A stretch of DNA of 64,000 bases from Natrinema pellirubrum DSM 15624 (GTDB taxonomy: Archaea > Halobacteriota > Halobacteria > Halobacteriales > Natrialbaceae). The DNA lies in contig NC_019962.1 in assembly GCF_000230735.2 (NCBI RefSeq), forward strand, positions 1,364,001-1,428,000. The letters are read 5' to 3'. The notes beneath the pieces are model-generated. The model did not search any database and was not told where the DNA came from. It was given only the letters and a program-made list of their open reading frames with translations. The stretch's first letter is position 1, and each line of letters opens with the position of its first letter. A program made the position numbers and the translations under genes. Below, piece by piece: positions 34,073-41,870 of the stretch.

Positions 34073-34204
34073 TCAGTCGACGTAGGGCCGGCACGGGTTT
34101 GAATGTTCGTCGTTCGGGCCGGCGGTCGGCACGCTCTCGGAGGCGAGTCCGAACAGAATGTCAGAGGCAGAGGTTCGGTCGGGCGTCGAGTAACCGAACC
34201 TCAT
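34073..34204 (-). CDS. Putative 43-aa micro-protein leading the nreA transcript
   Basis: ORF starting MRFGYSTPDRTSASDILFGL and ending CRPYVD, with its stop in TGAATG, where the ATG is nreA's start. A TATA box (34224-34231) lies 24-27 nt upstream of its ATG, so a leaderless mRNA would begin at this ORF. The peptide is hydrophilic, Ser/Pro-rich, has one Cys, and matches nothing I know. Alternatives: it is simply a 132-nt nreA 5' leader (unusual in haloarchaea), or a regulatory uORF whose translation delivers ribosomes to nreA. Confidence 0.45.
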   Translation of the reverse strand: MRFGYSTPDRTSASDILFGLASESVPTAGPNDEHSNPCRPYVD

Positions 34205-34223
34205 CCCAACCATCACACGGGGA

Positions 34224-34231
34224 CATAAAAT
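34224..34231 (-). promoter_or_regulatory. TATA box upstream of the micro-ORF and nreA
   Basis: TATTTTAT on the minus strand, centred about 24 nt from the ATG at 34204 and 156 nt from the nreA ATG. No comparable box lies closer to nreA. Confidence 0.6.
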
Positions 34232-34349
34232 AGCCGCCAGCGTATTTTCAGGATCGGAAAACGCTACGGCGGGGGTCGGACGCCGTTCCAACCCGATTTG
34301 TGGGTAATGGTACCGATTGCCAGTCATTGGGGAACGTGGAAAGACAACC

Positions 34350-34357
34350 GTTAAAAA
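34350..34357 (+). promoter_or_regulatory. TATA-like box of the zinc-finger/ef1b operon
   Basis: GTTAAAAA centred 26-27 nt upstream of the ATG at 34380. It decides the start at MSTTDDRE over in-frame Met codons further upstream. Confidence 0.6.
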
Positions 34358-34379
34358 CGGCGGGCGGGAAAGAATGGAT

Positions 34380-34559
34380 ATGAGTACGACCGACGACCGA
34401 GAGACGCGTTCCTGCGTCTCCTGTGGGCTCAACATCGCGGGCACGAACGCCGCCGCGTTCAAATGCCCCGACTGCGGCGAGCAGATCTACCGCTGTGCCA
34501 AGTGTCGCAAGCAGAGCAACCTCTACGAGTGCCCCGACTGCGGGTTCATGGGTCCGTAA
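34380..34559 (+). CDS. Double zinc-finger micro-protein (HVO_2753-like)
   Basis: 59 aa with four C(P)xCG-type pairs: CVSCG, CPDCG, CAKCR and CPDCG, ending [10 protein letters not shown]. It is near-identical in length and layout to Haloferax volcanii HVO_2753, a micro-protein with two zinc-binding pockets whose deletion affects biofilm formation and swarming. As there, it sits directly ahead of the aEF1-beta gene (2-nt gap), so the pair forms a conserved operon. Partner and molecular role are not known. Confidence 0.92.
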   Translation: MSTTDDRETRSCVSCGLNIAGTNAAAFKCPDCGEQIYRCAKCRKQSNLYECPDCGFMGP

Positions 34560-34561
34560 CA

Positions 34562-34828
34562 ATGGGTAAGGTAGCCGCCAAAATCAAGGTCATGCCGGAC
34601 AGCCCCGAAATCGATCTGGACGCGCTTCAGGAGCGCCTCGAGAGTGCCCTCCCCGAGGGTGCGAAGATCAACGGCGTCGAACGCGACGATGTCGCGTTCG
34701 GGCTCGTCGCGCTCTACCCCACCGTGATCGTCCCTGACGGTTCGGGCGGCACGGAGACCGTCGAGGAGAACTTCGGCGACGTCGACGGCGTCGAAAGCGT
34801 CGAAGTCGAAAACGTCGGCCGAATATAA
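34562..34828 (+). CDS. ef1b: Translation elongation factor 1-beta (aEF1B)
   Basis: 88-aa guanine-nucleotide exchange factor for aEF1A, restoring the GTP form during elongation. It starts [20 protein letters not shown] and has [20 protein letters not shown] and VENVGRI at the end, the compact archaeal form with only the catalytic alpha-beta domain. It is co-transcribed with the zinc-finger micro-protein, its start lying 2 nt after that stop. Confidence 0.93.
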   Translation: MGKVAAKIKVMPDSPEIDLDALQERLESALPEGAKINGVERDDVAFGLVALYPTVIVPDGSGGTETVEENFGDVDGVESVEVENVGRI

Positions 34829-34985
34829 CCAGTCACTGGCCGATTTTCGGCTGTTTTTGTCAGTCGTGAGCCACGGCACCGTCGATTGCTCCGTCCGAGA
34901 CGGGGACCGGCAACGCTCGAGCCGACGTCGGCGAAAACGGCGTGAAAACGGATGACAGCGGAGCGGCAGTGCCGGGTTCGACCGC

Positions 34986-35420
34986 TTACTGCTCCTGCTC
35001 GCGGTTCGCACCGAGATCGGCCTCCGAGACGATCTCCGCGCCGATCGGCGAGAGGTCGACGGTCACGTCCTCGGTGACGGCCTTGCTGATCTCGTCTAGG
35101 TTCCCCGCGAGGACGGTCAACACGTCGTCGGGGTTCGCATAGAGCAGCATGTTCCCGTCTTGGCCCTCCGCGACGAGTTGCGTGTCGTTCAACACGACCT
35201 GATCGTTCTGGAGCGTCGCCGAGACGACCGGCAGCGCCGCGGGTTTGCCCGGTTCGTCGTCTTTGACTCTGCGGATGTGGACTTCGTCGAGGTCGATGAC
35301 CTCCTTGTGTTTCTTGATCTGTTCGGCGCAGTTTACCATATCGTTGAGCAGGGCCGTCCGCTTCTCGTTGCCGTGATCGCCGTCGAGACAGTGCTGGCAG
35401 ACGCGGAGTTCGAGTCGCAT
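34986..35420 (-). CDS. Conserved haloarchaeal protein of unknown function
   Basis: 144 aa beginning MRLELRVCQHCLDGDHGNEK. The Cys-x2-Cys plus nearby His suggests a metal site at the N-terminus. Helical segments (LLNDMVNCAEQIKKHKEVID) and a beta-rich acidic second half (DQVVLNDTQLVAEG) follow. I do not recognise the family. Codon use is typical. It is downstream of and convergent with ef1b, and about 90 bp before the convergent MBL-fold gene's stop. Confidence 0.75.
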   Translation of the reverse strand: MRLELRVCQHCLDGDHGNEKRTALLNDMVNCAEQIKKHKEVIDLDEVHIRRVKDDEPGKPAALPVVSATLQNDQVVLNDTQLVAEGQDGNMLLYANPDDVLTVLAGNLDEISKAVTEDVTVDLSPIGAEIVSEADLGANREQEQ

Positions 35421-35512
35421 TGGCCGTCCCTACGCGACCGACACCGATGAGAATTCCGCTTCGGTCCCTCGAGCCCCGTGTAACGACCCGATTCGGGTCC
35501 GGCGCGGTCGCC

Positions 35513-36199
35513 TTACGCTCGCAGCTCCTCGTGGATCTCTCGAATCCGCTCGGACCCCCGATCCACGTAACCGCCGTGAAAGCACACCACGTGATCGATC
35601 TCGCGATCGGCCAGTCGCCCGACCGATTCGGTCGCCTGCTCCATCTCCGGCGTGAAGTGGGGTTTTGGCCCGGATAGCGGCTCGTCACCGTCCGCGACGA
35701 GCGCGTCGCCGGCGATCAGCAGGTTCCCCTCGGGGAGGTATAGCGAGACGTGGCCAGGTGCGTGTCCCGGTGTCGCCACGACCTCCATCGGCCCGGCCAG
35801 CGTCGGGAACCGAACGCCAGCTGCTAGTTCGATGTCGACAGCAGCCGGCGGATACCGGTCGCCGTCGCCCTTGATCGGTTCGCGCTCGCCGCGCACGTAC
35901 GGCGCTTCCGCCCGATGGGTCGCGACGACTGCATCGACGTCTTCGAGCAAGGCCGCGAGGCCGCCGGCGTGATCGCCGTCGTGGTGCGTAATCAGAATCA
36001 GCCACACGTCCGTCAGTTCGTAGCCGAGCGACCGCAGGTGCGTTCGAATCCCCTCGCGGGCCCCCTCCGGGCCGGCGTCGATCAGGATCGGGCCGCGCTC
36101 GGTCTCGACGAGCGTCGGCGTGATGGTTATCTCTCGACCGCCGTACTCCACCGTCAGCGGCAGCACGTGGACGCCCGCGTCGCGTTCATCAGTCGCCAT
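35513..36199 (-). CDS. Metallo-beta-lactamase-fold hydrolase
   Basis: 228 aa with the binuclear metal signature THHDGDHAGGL (HxxxDH, here HHDGDH), GHAPGHVSLYL (third His), GDALVADG (bridging Asp) and CFHGG (last His). This is the glyoxalase II-like/general MBL hydrolase group; the substrate may be a thioester or other ester. I chose the start at 36199 (MATDERDAGVHVLPL). It is divergent from the terpene-synthase-like gene, with an AT-rich region between them. Confidence 0.88.
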   Translation of the reverse strand: MATDERDAGVHVLPLTVEYGGREITITPTLVETERGPILIDAGPEGAREGIRTHLRSLGYELTDVWLILITHHDGDHAGGLAALLEDVDAVVATHRAEAPYVRGEREPIKGDGDRYPPAAVDIELAAGVRFPTLAGPMEVVATPGHAPGHVSLYLPEGNLLIAGDALVADGDEPLSGPKPHFTPEMEQATESVGRLADREIDHVVCFHGGYVDRGSERIREIHEELRA

Positions 36200-36290
36200 G
36201 CTCGAGCCGTCGACGCCGACCACGAAAGATCGTTCGCCTCTGACCGCCACGGCGTCCGTCACTCAAAAAGATACTATAATGATTTGCAAT

Positions 36291-36301
36291 AAAATACTTT
36301 T
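36291..36301 (+). promoter_or_regulatory. AT-rich promoter of the terpene-synthase-like gene
   Basis: AAAATACTTTT lies 25-35 nt upstream of the ATG at 36326. The surrounding 36265-36325 is unusually AT-rich for this genome and contains further TATA-like sites (ACTATAAT), which may drive either of the two divergent genes. Confidence 0.5.
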
Positions 36302-36325
36302 TCTCGGGAGACAAAACTATCGATA

Positions 36326-37327
36326 ATGGCACTCGAATCGAGAGGTTCGCCCCTCGAGGTCGAATCGGACCCGTTCTCGAACGCATCACAGCGGACCCTT
36401 TCGGAGACGGTACAGCCGCTGGCCGACGCTTACGACGAGCGGATCGGCGACCGTGACCGGTCGACGTGGCTGTGGTTCGACGCGGTCGAACCGGCGTTCC
36501 GACTGTCCTGTGTCGACGATGGGGCCGAACAGCGCGTCCACGATGCGAAGGTCCTCGCGACGATGTTCATCACGGTCATCGACGACATCGCCGAACGCCA
36601 CGGCGACCGCGCGACCCTCGAGGAACTCCGCATCGTACCGTTCGACGCCCGCGCGGCCGATCCGACGCGAGCGGGCGTCGACGGCGAGTACGTCCGGTTC
36701 CAGCGGGAGCTCTGGGACGCGCTCTGCGAGCAGTTTCGGGCGGGTCCGCGCGCCGCCGAGTTCGAGGCTCTGTTTCGGTTCGACGTTCGACAGGCGCTCC
36801 AGTCGGTCGACTACTCGGCGCTGCTGGCCCGCCAACCCGGCCTCGCGAGCGAGCGCGAACTCCTGACCTACGACGTCTACAACATGATGCTCTTTCCGTT
36901 CGCCGATATCGACATCGCGAACGCGAGCGCGTTCGATCCGCGCGACCTCTCGACGCTCCGGACCGTCGTCGATCACGGCCAGCGGATGGCACGAATCGGC
37001 AACTGGCTCGCCACCTGGGAGCGGGAACTCGTCGAGGGTGATTACAGCTCCGGCGTCGCCGTTCGGGCCCTCGAGTCCGGACTCGTCTCACCCGCGGAGC
37101 TTCGGGCGCTCCGGAACGAACCGACCGACGTGGCCGTCGCGGACGTGATCGAGCGGATCCGCGAGTCCGGCATCGAGACCACCTTCGTCGAACGGTGGGA
37201 GCGCGAGTTCGAAACCGCAATCGACGCCTGCGGCGACGGCGAATCGTTCGACGTACGCGCCTATCTCGAGGGGTTCGAACCGATCTTCCGCTCGCAACTC
37301 GCACGACGGGCCCGGACCGGGGAGTAG
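36326..37327 (+). CDS. Class I terpene-synthase-like protein
   Basis: 333-aa all-helical protein. Two metal motifs of class I terpene synthases appear at the right spacing: an aspartate-rich FITVIDDIAERHGD (Asp86, Asp87, Glu90) and an NSE-type triad IGNWLATWERELVEGD (Asn226, Thr230, Glu234, the N-xxx-T-xxx-E pattern). The length suits a single-domain cyclase. It would bind three Mg2+ and ionise a prenyl diphosphate to a cyclic or linear terpene; product unknown. No prenyltransferase or P450 is adjacent. It converges on metB with 4 bp between stops. Alternatives: a prenyl-chain enzyme of related fold, or a non-catalytic homologue. Confidence 0.6.
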   Translation: MALESRGSPLEVESDPFSNASQRTLSETVQPLADAYDERIGDRDRSTWLWFDAVEPAFRLSCVDDGAEQRVHDAKVLATMFITVIDDIAERHGDRATLEELRIVPFDARAADPTRAGVDGEYVRFQRELWDALCEQFRAGPRAAEFEALFRFDVRQALQSVDYSALLARQPGLASERELLTYDVYNMMLFPFADIDIANASAFDPRDLSTLRTVVDHGQRMARIGNWLATWERELVEGDYSSGVAVRALESGLVSPAELRALRNEPTDVAVADVIERIRESGIETTFVERWEREFETAIDACGDGESFDVRAYLEGFEPIFRSQLARRARTGE

Positions 37328-37331
37328 CTAC

Positions 37332-38498
37332 TCAAGCGAGTGCGGCGTCGATTGCCTGCTCGAGGTCGGCGATCAGGTCATCGACGTGTTCGATTCCCAC
37401 GGAGACGCGGATCAGGCTGTCCGAGAGGCCGGCCGCGAGCCGCTCCTCCCGTGGAATGGCGGCGTGGGTCATCGGCGCTGGCTGTTCGATCAGGCTCTCG
37501 ACGCCGCCGAGGCTCTCCGCGAGCGTGAAGATCTCGGTGTTCGAGACGACCTCGCTCGCTTGCTCGAGACTCGCGTCGAGTTCGAAGCTCAGCATGCCGC
37601 CGAAGTCGTCCATCTGCTCGGCGGCGATCTCGTGGCCGGGGTGGGACTCGAGGCCGGGATAGTAGACCCGCTCGACGTCGGGGTGGTCGGCGAGCCACTC
37701 GGCGATCGCGCGGGCGTTTTCGCAGTGTCGATCCATCCGGACGGGCAGGGTCTTGGTGCCCCGGAGGACGAGAAAGGACTCGAAGGGGCCGGGCGTCGCG
37801 CCGACGGAGTTCTGGTAGAAGCCGAGTCGCTCGTCGAGTGCCCCGTCGTTGGTCAGGAGGGCTCCGCCGACGACGTCGGAGTGGCCGCCGAGGTACTTCG
37901 TCAGGGAGTGGGAGACGATGTCGGCACCGAGATCGAGCGGCCGCTGGAGGTACGGCGTCGCGAACGTGTTGTCGATCGCACACAGCGCGTCGTGATCGTG
38001 GGCGATCTCGGCCGCCCCCTCGATGTCGACGATCGACATGAGCGGGTTCGTCGGCGTCTCGAGCCAGAGCAGTGCCGTCTCCTCTCGGAACGCCGCCTCG
38101 ATCTCGTCGAGGTCGGTCATATCGACGAAGGAAAACTCGAGGTCGTAGTCCTCGTAGACCTGCGTGAAGATGCGGTGGGTGCCGCCGTAGACGTCGTTGC
38201 CGGTGACGACGTGGTCGCCGGCCTCGAGCAGGTTCAGGACGGTGTTGATCGCGGCCATCCCGCTGGCGAAGGCCCGGCCGTATTCGGCGTTCTCGAGGCT
38301 CGCGAGGTTTTCCTCGAGATCGGTACGCGTGGGGTTCCCGGTACGGGAGTACTCGTAGCCGCGGTGATCCCCCGGGGCGTCCTGCTTGTACGTGGAGTTC
38401 GCGTGAATCGGCGTCATCAGTGCGCCCGTCTCGGAATCGGGCTCCTGACCGGCGTGGATGGATCTAGTCTCGATCCGACTGTCGTGGTCGTCGTCCAT
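37332..38498 (-). CDS. metB: Cystathionine gamma-synthase/lyase family PLP enzyme
   Basis: 388-aa Cys/Met-metabolism PLP enzyme. Conserved blocks are [57 protein letters not shown], the PLP-lysine motif [14 protein letters not shown], and [17 protein letters not shown]. The family includes cystathionine gamma-synthase, gamma-lyase and homocysteine-forming sulfhydrylases, which cannot be separated by eye. The nearby metE pair makes a methionine-biosynthetic role reasonable. The start at 38498 follows a minus-strand TATA-like CCATAACAG near 38527-38535. Confidence 0.87.
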   Translation of the reverse strand: MDDDHDSRIETRSIHAGQEPDSETGALMTPIHANSTYKQDAPGDHRGYEYSRTGNPTRTDLEENLASLENAEYGRAFASGMAAINTVLNLLEAGDHVVTGNDVYGGTHRIFTQVYEDYDLEFSFVDMTDLDEIEAAFREETALLWLETPTNPLMSIVDIEGAAEIAHDHDALCAIDNTFATPYLQRPLDLGADIVSHSLTKYLGGHSDVVGGALLTNDGALDERLGFYQNSVGATPGPFESFLVLRGTKTLPVRMDRHCENARAIAEWLADHPDVERVYYPGLESHPGHEIAAEQMDDFGGMLSFELDASLEQASEVVSNTEIFTLAESLGGVESLIEQPAPMTHAAIPREERLAAGLSDSLIRVSVGIEHVDDLIADLEQAIDAALA

Positions 38499-38636
38499 AC
38501 TCCTACGAGTGCCCCGCGGTCGGATCACTGTTATGGACGCCGTTGCTCGCAGTCACAGTCGGTTGCAGAAGCGAGGTCGCTTGTCCGCTCGCGGCTGCTC
38601 GAGGCGGTGACGATCCACAGAACCAACGCTACCGGC

Positions 38637-39233
38637 TTACTGGTTTTGCTCCTGTTCGCGTCGTCCCACGAACGTCTGGTATTTGAGATCGTCGTCACGC
38701 AGTTCCTCGAGGATACGCTCGACGAGGATCTCGTCGGGATCGTGCAGCCCCGAGACGCGCTCGGACAGTTCCTCGAAGCTCTCGAAGGGTTTGCGCTTTC
38801 GCTCGTCCAAGATGCCGTTGCGGAGTTTCTTCCCGATCCCCGGCAGCAGGTTCAGCTGGTGGAGTCGCAGCGTGATCGGCTGGGCGTCGTTGTAGAAGTC
38901 GACGAACCGCTGTTCGTTCTCCTCGACCAGATCCTGGACGACGTACTCGAGTTCCGACTGCGCGCCCGAGGAGAGGTCCTCGTACTCGACCCGGTGACAC
39001 TCGGTGACGATGTCGCGCTCGGCGGCCGGTTCGACGACGACCTCGCTGCCGATCGTGAGCCGTTCGTCCTCGTCGAAGGCGACCTGATAGAGCTGAAAGT
39101 CCTCGATTCCGACGGCGTACCCTGCCGGAGACTTGGCGTACTGCGGTCGGCCGTCGTCCGACAGCCCGTGTGCGAGGTAGTCCAACACGACCGCCCGACG
39201 AACGTCCATCTCATCGCGATCAGCTTCGCTCAT
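38637..39233 (-). CDS. DUF655 protein of the rpoF-rsmA gene string
   Basis: 198 aa. An N-terminal OB-like beta-barrel half (about 10-100, VVLDYLAHGLSDDGRPQYA) and a helix-hairpin-helix region (LHQLNLLPGIGKKLRNGILDERKRKPF, HhH at about 127-155) suggest nucleic-acid binding. DUF655 is almost universal in archaea, normally right between rpoF and rsmA, implying a role in RNA processing or ribosome biogenesis. Here it is cut off from rpoF by a permease and from rsmA by orientation. It has its own TATA box (39256-39263). Confidence 0.9.
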   Translation of the reverse strand: MSEADRDEMDVRRAVVLDYLAHGLSDDGRPQYAKSPAGYAVGIEDFQLYQVAFDEDERLTIGSEVVVEPAAERDIVTECHRVEYEDLSSGAQSELEYVVQDLVEENEQRFVDFYNDAQPITLRLHQLNLLPGIGKKLRNGILDERKRKPFESFEELSERVSGLHDPDEILVERILEELRDDDLKYQTFVGRREQEQNQ

Positions 39234-39255
39234 TGGTTTACGGTACGGCGAGGTC

Positions 39256-39263
39256 GTACTTAA
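39256..39263 (-). promoter_or_regulatory. TATA box of the DUF655 gene
   Basis: CTTTAAGT on the minus strand, centred 27 nt upstream of the ATG at 39233. It indicates independent transcription, consistent with its separation from rpoF. Confidence 0.6.
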
Positions 39264-39349
39264 AGAGTCGGCCCACTTTCACGACGTTGCTCGGGGGAAC
39301 GGAAGGCACGTGACGTCGCGGTCGGGGTCGCGGTGCGACGCCGTCGCGG

Positions 39350-40813
39350 TCAGTCGATGACGCCGAACCAGAGGACGATCCCGACGACGACGGCCAGCGT
39401 CCCCAGCGCCAAACTCGTCAGTTCGACGCTCGCTAGCAGCGCGAGGTTCGAGCCGATCGCGAGCAGCGGTACCCAGGGCACGCCCGGGACCCTGAACCGC
39501 CGCTCCCGGTCGGGTTCCTTCCGGCGAGACCGAATCAACGCGATGTTGACGAACACCAGCCCGCCCAGGAGCATGACGTCCGCGAAGTGAGCCAGCGACT
39601 CGAGGCCGAGCAGGGGGTCGTGGGCACCGCCGCCCCCGCCCGGAGACGCGCCGAAGACGACGCCGAACAGCAGGAAGAAAACGAGGATGAGACAGCCGGT
39701 CAGCACCACCGCGACCGTCGGGACGCCGGACTGTGGGTTGATCCGCTGGACCCGCTCCGGAAGGTGATCGCGTCTGGCCATCGCCAACTTCACTCGAGAG
39801 CCGGCCAGCACGGTCGCGTTGGCGGCCGAGATCATCGACAGCAACGCGCCGACGATGAAGACGTAGAAGCCGGCGTCGCCGAGGTAATACTGGGCCGCCC
39901 GCGCCATCGCGACCTCGCCGCGTTCGGCGACGAACCCCGTGGCAGCGCCGGACGACGACAGCCCGGCTCGCTCGGCGAGAAACGAGAGGAAGCTGCCGTC
40001 GTTGATCGCAAGCACCACCACGACGATTACCAGGACATAGAGGACGGTGACGACGGCGATGCTCAGGAAAATCGCCCGGGGAACGGTCCGCTCGGGCGCT
40101 TCGATCTCGCCTTCGCTCGTGGCGATCGCTTCGAACCCGAAGAACGTGATGAACACGAGCGCCGAGGTCAGAGCGATGTCGTCGAACTGCGTGGCGTTCG
40201 CCGTGAGCGACGACGCAACGACGTCCGCGTCGAACGCGCTGAGGCCGCCGACCAGGAACAGCCCGATGAGCGCGATCTTCAGCCCGGTCACGACGATCTG
40301 GAATCGACCCGTCTCCTCGGCACCGGCGAGGTTGACTCCGACGAGAATCGCGAGGACGACGACCCCCGGGATCCAGTACGGGAGCGCCTCGGGGAGCGCG
40401 ATCTCGGGCCGTACGAATCGGGCGAACCAGTTGGCGAAACTCGCGAGGTAGAAGGCCGCGCTCGCGGGGTAGCCCAGAATCAGTAACCAGCCGACCACGT
40501 ACGACCAGTCAGAATCGAACACCTCGGCCACGTAGGCGTAGCCGCCGCCGTCGACCGTGTAGATGGTCGCGAACTCGGCGTAGGTCAGCGCGGTGAACGA
40601 CGCCACGATCGCCGCCAGCCCGAACGAGACGATCGCCGCCGCGCCGACGTTTGCGACGGCGAGTCCCGAGAGGACGAAGATACCGCCGGCGATCATCGTT
40701 CCCGTTCCGATCGCCGTGGCTCCGAGAAGGCCGATGTCCCGTTCGAGCGCGTCGGTTCCGTGTGTCCCTATCGGTTCGGTCTCCGCCTCAGCGCTGTCCA
40801 CGACTGACACCAC
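39350..40813 (-). CDS. Amino acid/polyamine permease (APC superfamily)
   Basis: 487 aa with about twelve TM helices. GLLGATAIGTGTMIAGGIFVLSG is the TM1 unwound-helix motif (GxG) of APC transporters, and FFGFEAIATSEGEIEAPERTVPRAI the TM6 equivalent. A hydrophilic loop with a poly-Gly stretch (ASPGGGGGAHDP) lies late. It probably imports an amino acid. It is inserted between rpoF and the DUF655 gene on the same strand. Tandem GTG codons serve as start (40813 or 40810); no ATG gives the full N-terminus, so the start is uncertain. The 178-bp gap upstream shows no clear TATA. Confidence 0.85.
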   Translation of the reverse strand: MVSVVDSAEAETEPIGTHGTDALERDIGLLGATAIGTGTMIAGGIFVLSGLAVANVGAAAIVSFGLAAIVASFTALTYAEFATIYTVDGGGYAYVAEVFDSDWSYVVGWLLILGYPASAAFYLASFANWFARFVRPEIALPEALPYWIPGVVVLAILVGVNLAGAEETGRFQIVVTGLKIALIGLFLVGGLSAFDADVVASSLTANATQFDDIALTSALVFITFFGFEAIATSEGEIEAPERTVPRAIFLSIAVVTVLYVLVIVVVVLAINDGSFLSFLAERAGLSSSGAATGFVAERGEVAMARAAQYYLGDAGFYVFIVGALLSMISAANATVLAGSRVKLAMARRDHLPERVQRINPQSGVPTVAVVLTGCLILVFFLLFGVVFGASPGGGGGAHDPLLGLESLAHFADVMLLGGLVFVNIALIRSRRKEPDRERRFRVPGVPWVPLLAIGSNLALLASVELTSLALGTLAVVVGIVLWFGVID

Positions 40814-40991
40814 CTACCCGGATTCCTCGTCCCCCTTTCACGGAAAGGCGACGGGAAATGCCAGTCGACGGTAGTTACACGAGAATTGAAAACGACGCGG
40901 AAACGCGGCCTCGAGCGCTGACGCTAGTCGTGATCGTCGAACGCCGGTCGTCGCTGGTGGGACCGCTCCGAACGGAAACGGCGAACTGCGT

Positions 40992-41348
40992 TCAGGCGTA
41001 CTGCGCGACGACGTTGAGAATCTCGTCGAGTTCGTCCCCCGACAGCGAGTAGCGCTGCTTTGCGTATACCGACCGGAGTTCGTCCCGGTCGCGCGGCAGG
41101 AGGTTGGCGATCTTGTACGCGGTCGGCTCGTCGACCTTCTCTAAGTCCTGCAGGTCATCGACCAGGGCCTGCGCCTCGTCGGGCTCGAGGACGGCAAACC
41201 GGTTTGCGTGTTCGATCGCTCGCGCGAGTTCGTACCGCAGCTCGCGGTCCTCGTCCATCGCGCGTTCGGCTTCGATGTCGGCGAGCAGCTCCTTCGTCTC
41301 CGAGACCGTCAGGAACTCCTCGTCGACGATCTCTTTGAAGATCGTCAT
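40992..41348 (-). CDS. rpoF: RNA polymerase subunit F (Rpo4/Rpb4)
   Basis: 118-aa stalk subunit of the archaeal RNA polymerase, partner of RpoE (Rpo7). The N-terminus MTIFKEIVDEEFLTVSETKELL and the HRDC-like region (YKIANLLPRDRDELRSVYAKQRY) are diagnostic. The start is 5 nt downstream of the L21e stop, so it belongs to the L21e transcript, as in most archaea. Confidence 0.92.
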   Translation of the reverse strand: MTIFKEIVDEEFLTVSETKELLADIEAERAMDEDRELRYELARAIEHANRFAVLEPDEAQALVDDLQDLEKVDEPTAYKIANLLPRDRDELRSVYAKQRYSLSGDELDEILNVVAQYA

Positions 41349-41353
41349 CCTGC

Positions 41354-41662
41354 TTAGATCCGGCTCTTTTCCTGGTTCTGTGCGCGCATGTGGGCCGCGG
41401 CGACGAGCAGGGTCTTGTCCTTGCCGCCGTCGTTGATCGCGACCTTGAAGACGCTACCCTGTTTGCCGACGACTTCGCCGGTGCGACCGTCGAATCGCGG
41501 GTGGAAGCGACCGTCGGCGACGCTTGGGTCGATCTTCAGGTGGACTTTCTCACCCTCCTCGTACTCCTGAATCGCGCGCTGTGGCGGCGACGTGCCGCGG
41601 TCTCGAGGATCGTTCGCGAGCTTTTTCCGGGTTCCCTGACGGGGGCCATTAGATTTCGGCAT
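41354..41662 (-). CDS. rpl21e: Large ribosomal subunit protein L21e (eL21)
   Basis: 102 aa starting [23 protein letters not shown], with [23 protein letters not shown] and the KOW-like [15 protein letters not shown]. This is the standard archaeal eL21, a 60S-type component of the ribosome. It heads a transcript with rpoF (5-nt gap). A TATA box at 41691-41698 gives a very short leader. It is divergent from rsmA, whereas in most archaea rsmA follows in the same direction. Confidence 0.93.
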   Translation of the reverse strand: MPKSNGPRQGTRKKLANDPRDRGTSPPQRAIQEYEEGEKVHLKIDPSVADGRFHPRFDGRTGEVVGKQGSVFKVAINDGGKDKTLLVAAAHMRAQNQEKSRI

Positions 41663-41690
41663 AGTCGTACGCCCGCTTTGTCCGGTGACG

Positions 41691-41698
41691 GTTATAAA
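41691..41698 (-). promoter_or_regulatory. TATA box of the rpl21e-rpoF operon
   Basis: TTTATAAC on the minus strand, about 32 nt upstream of the start at 41662, predicting a leader of roughly 5 nt. Confidence 0.6.
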
Positions 41699-41839
41699 AC
41701 ACACGTATTCCACCCACCGGTGTTCTCGAGCCGCGGTCGACGGCGCTGTCCGCGAACCCCGCCCGTTCACGGGCCGCCGGCCCGTTGCACGTCAAGTGGG
41801 TCCGTTTTCCGCACTGCCAACGGACGGCCGAGGCGGTGC

Positions 41840-41847
41840 GTTTACAC
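41840..41847 (+). promoter_or_regulatory. TATA-like box of rsmA
   Basis: GTTTACAC centred 27 nt upstream of the ATG at 41871, consistent with a leaderless transcript. Confidence 0.5.
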
Positions 41848-41870
41848 CCGGCCCGACCGAAGCGCCGGCA

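Noticed and set aside
37386-39263. 625-codon plus-strand frame
   Set aside because: Antisense to metB and DUF655; Val/Asp/Arg-rich and spans two real genes and their gap.
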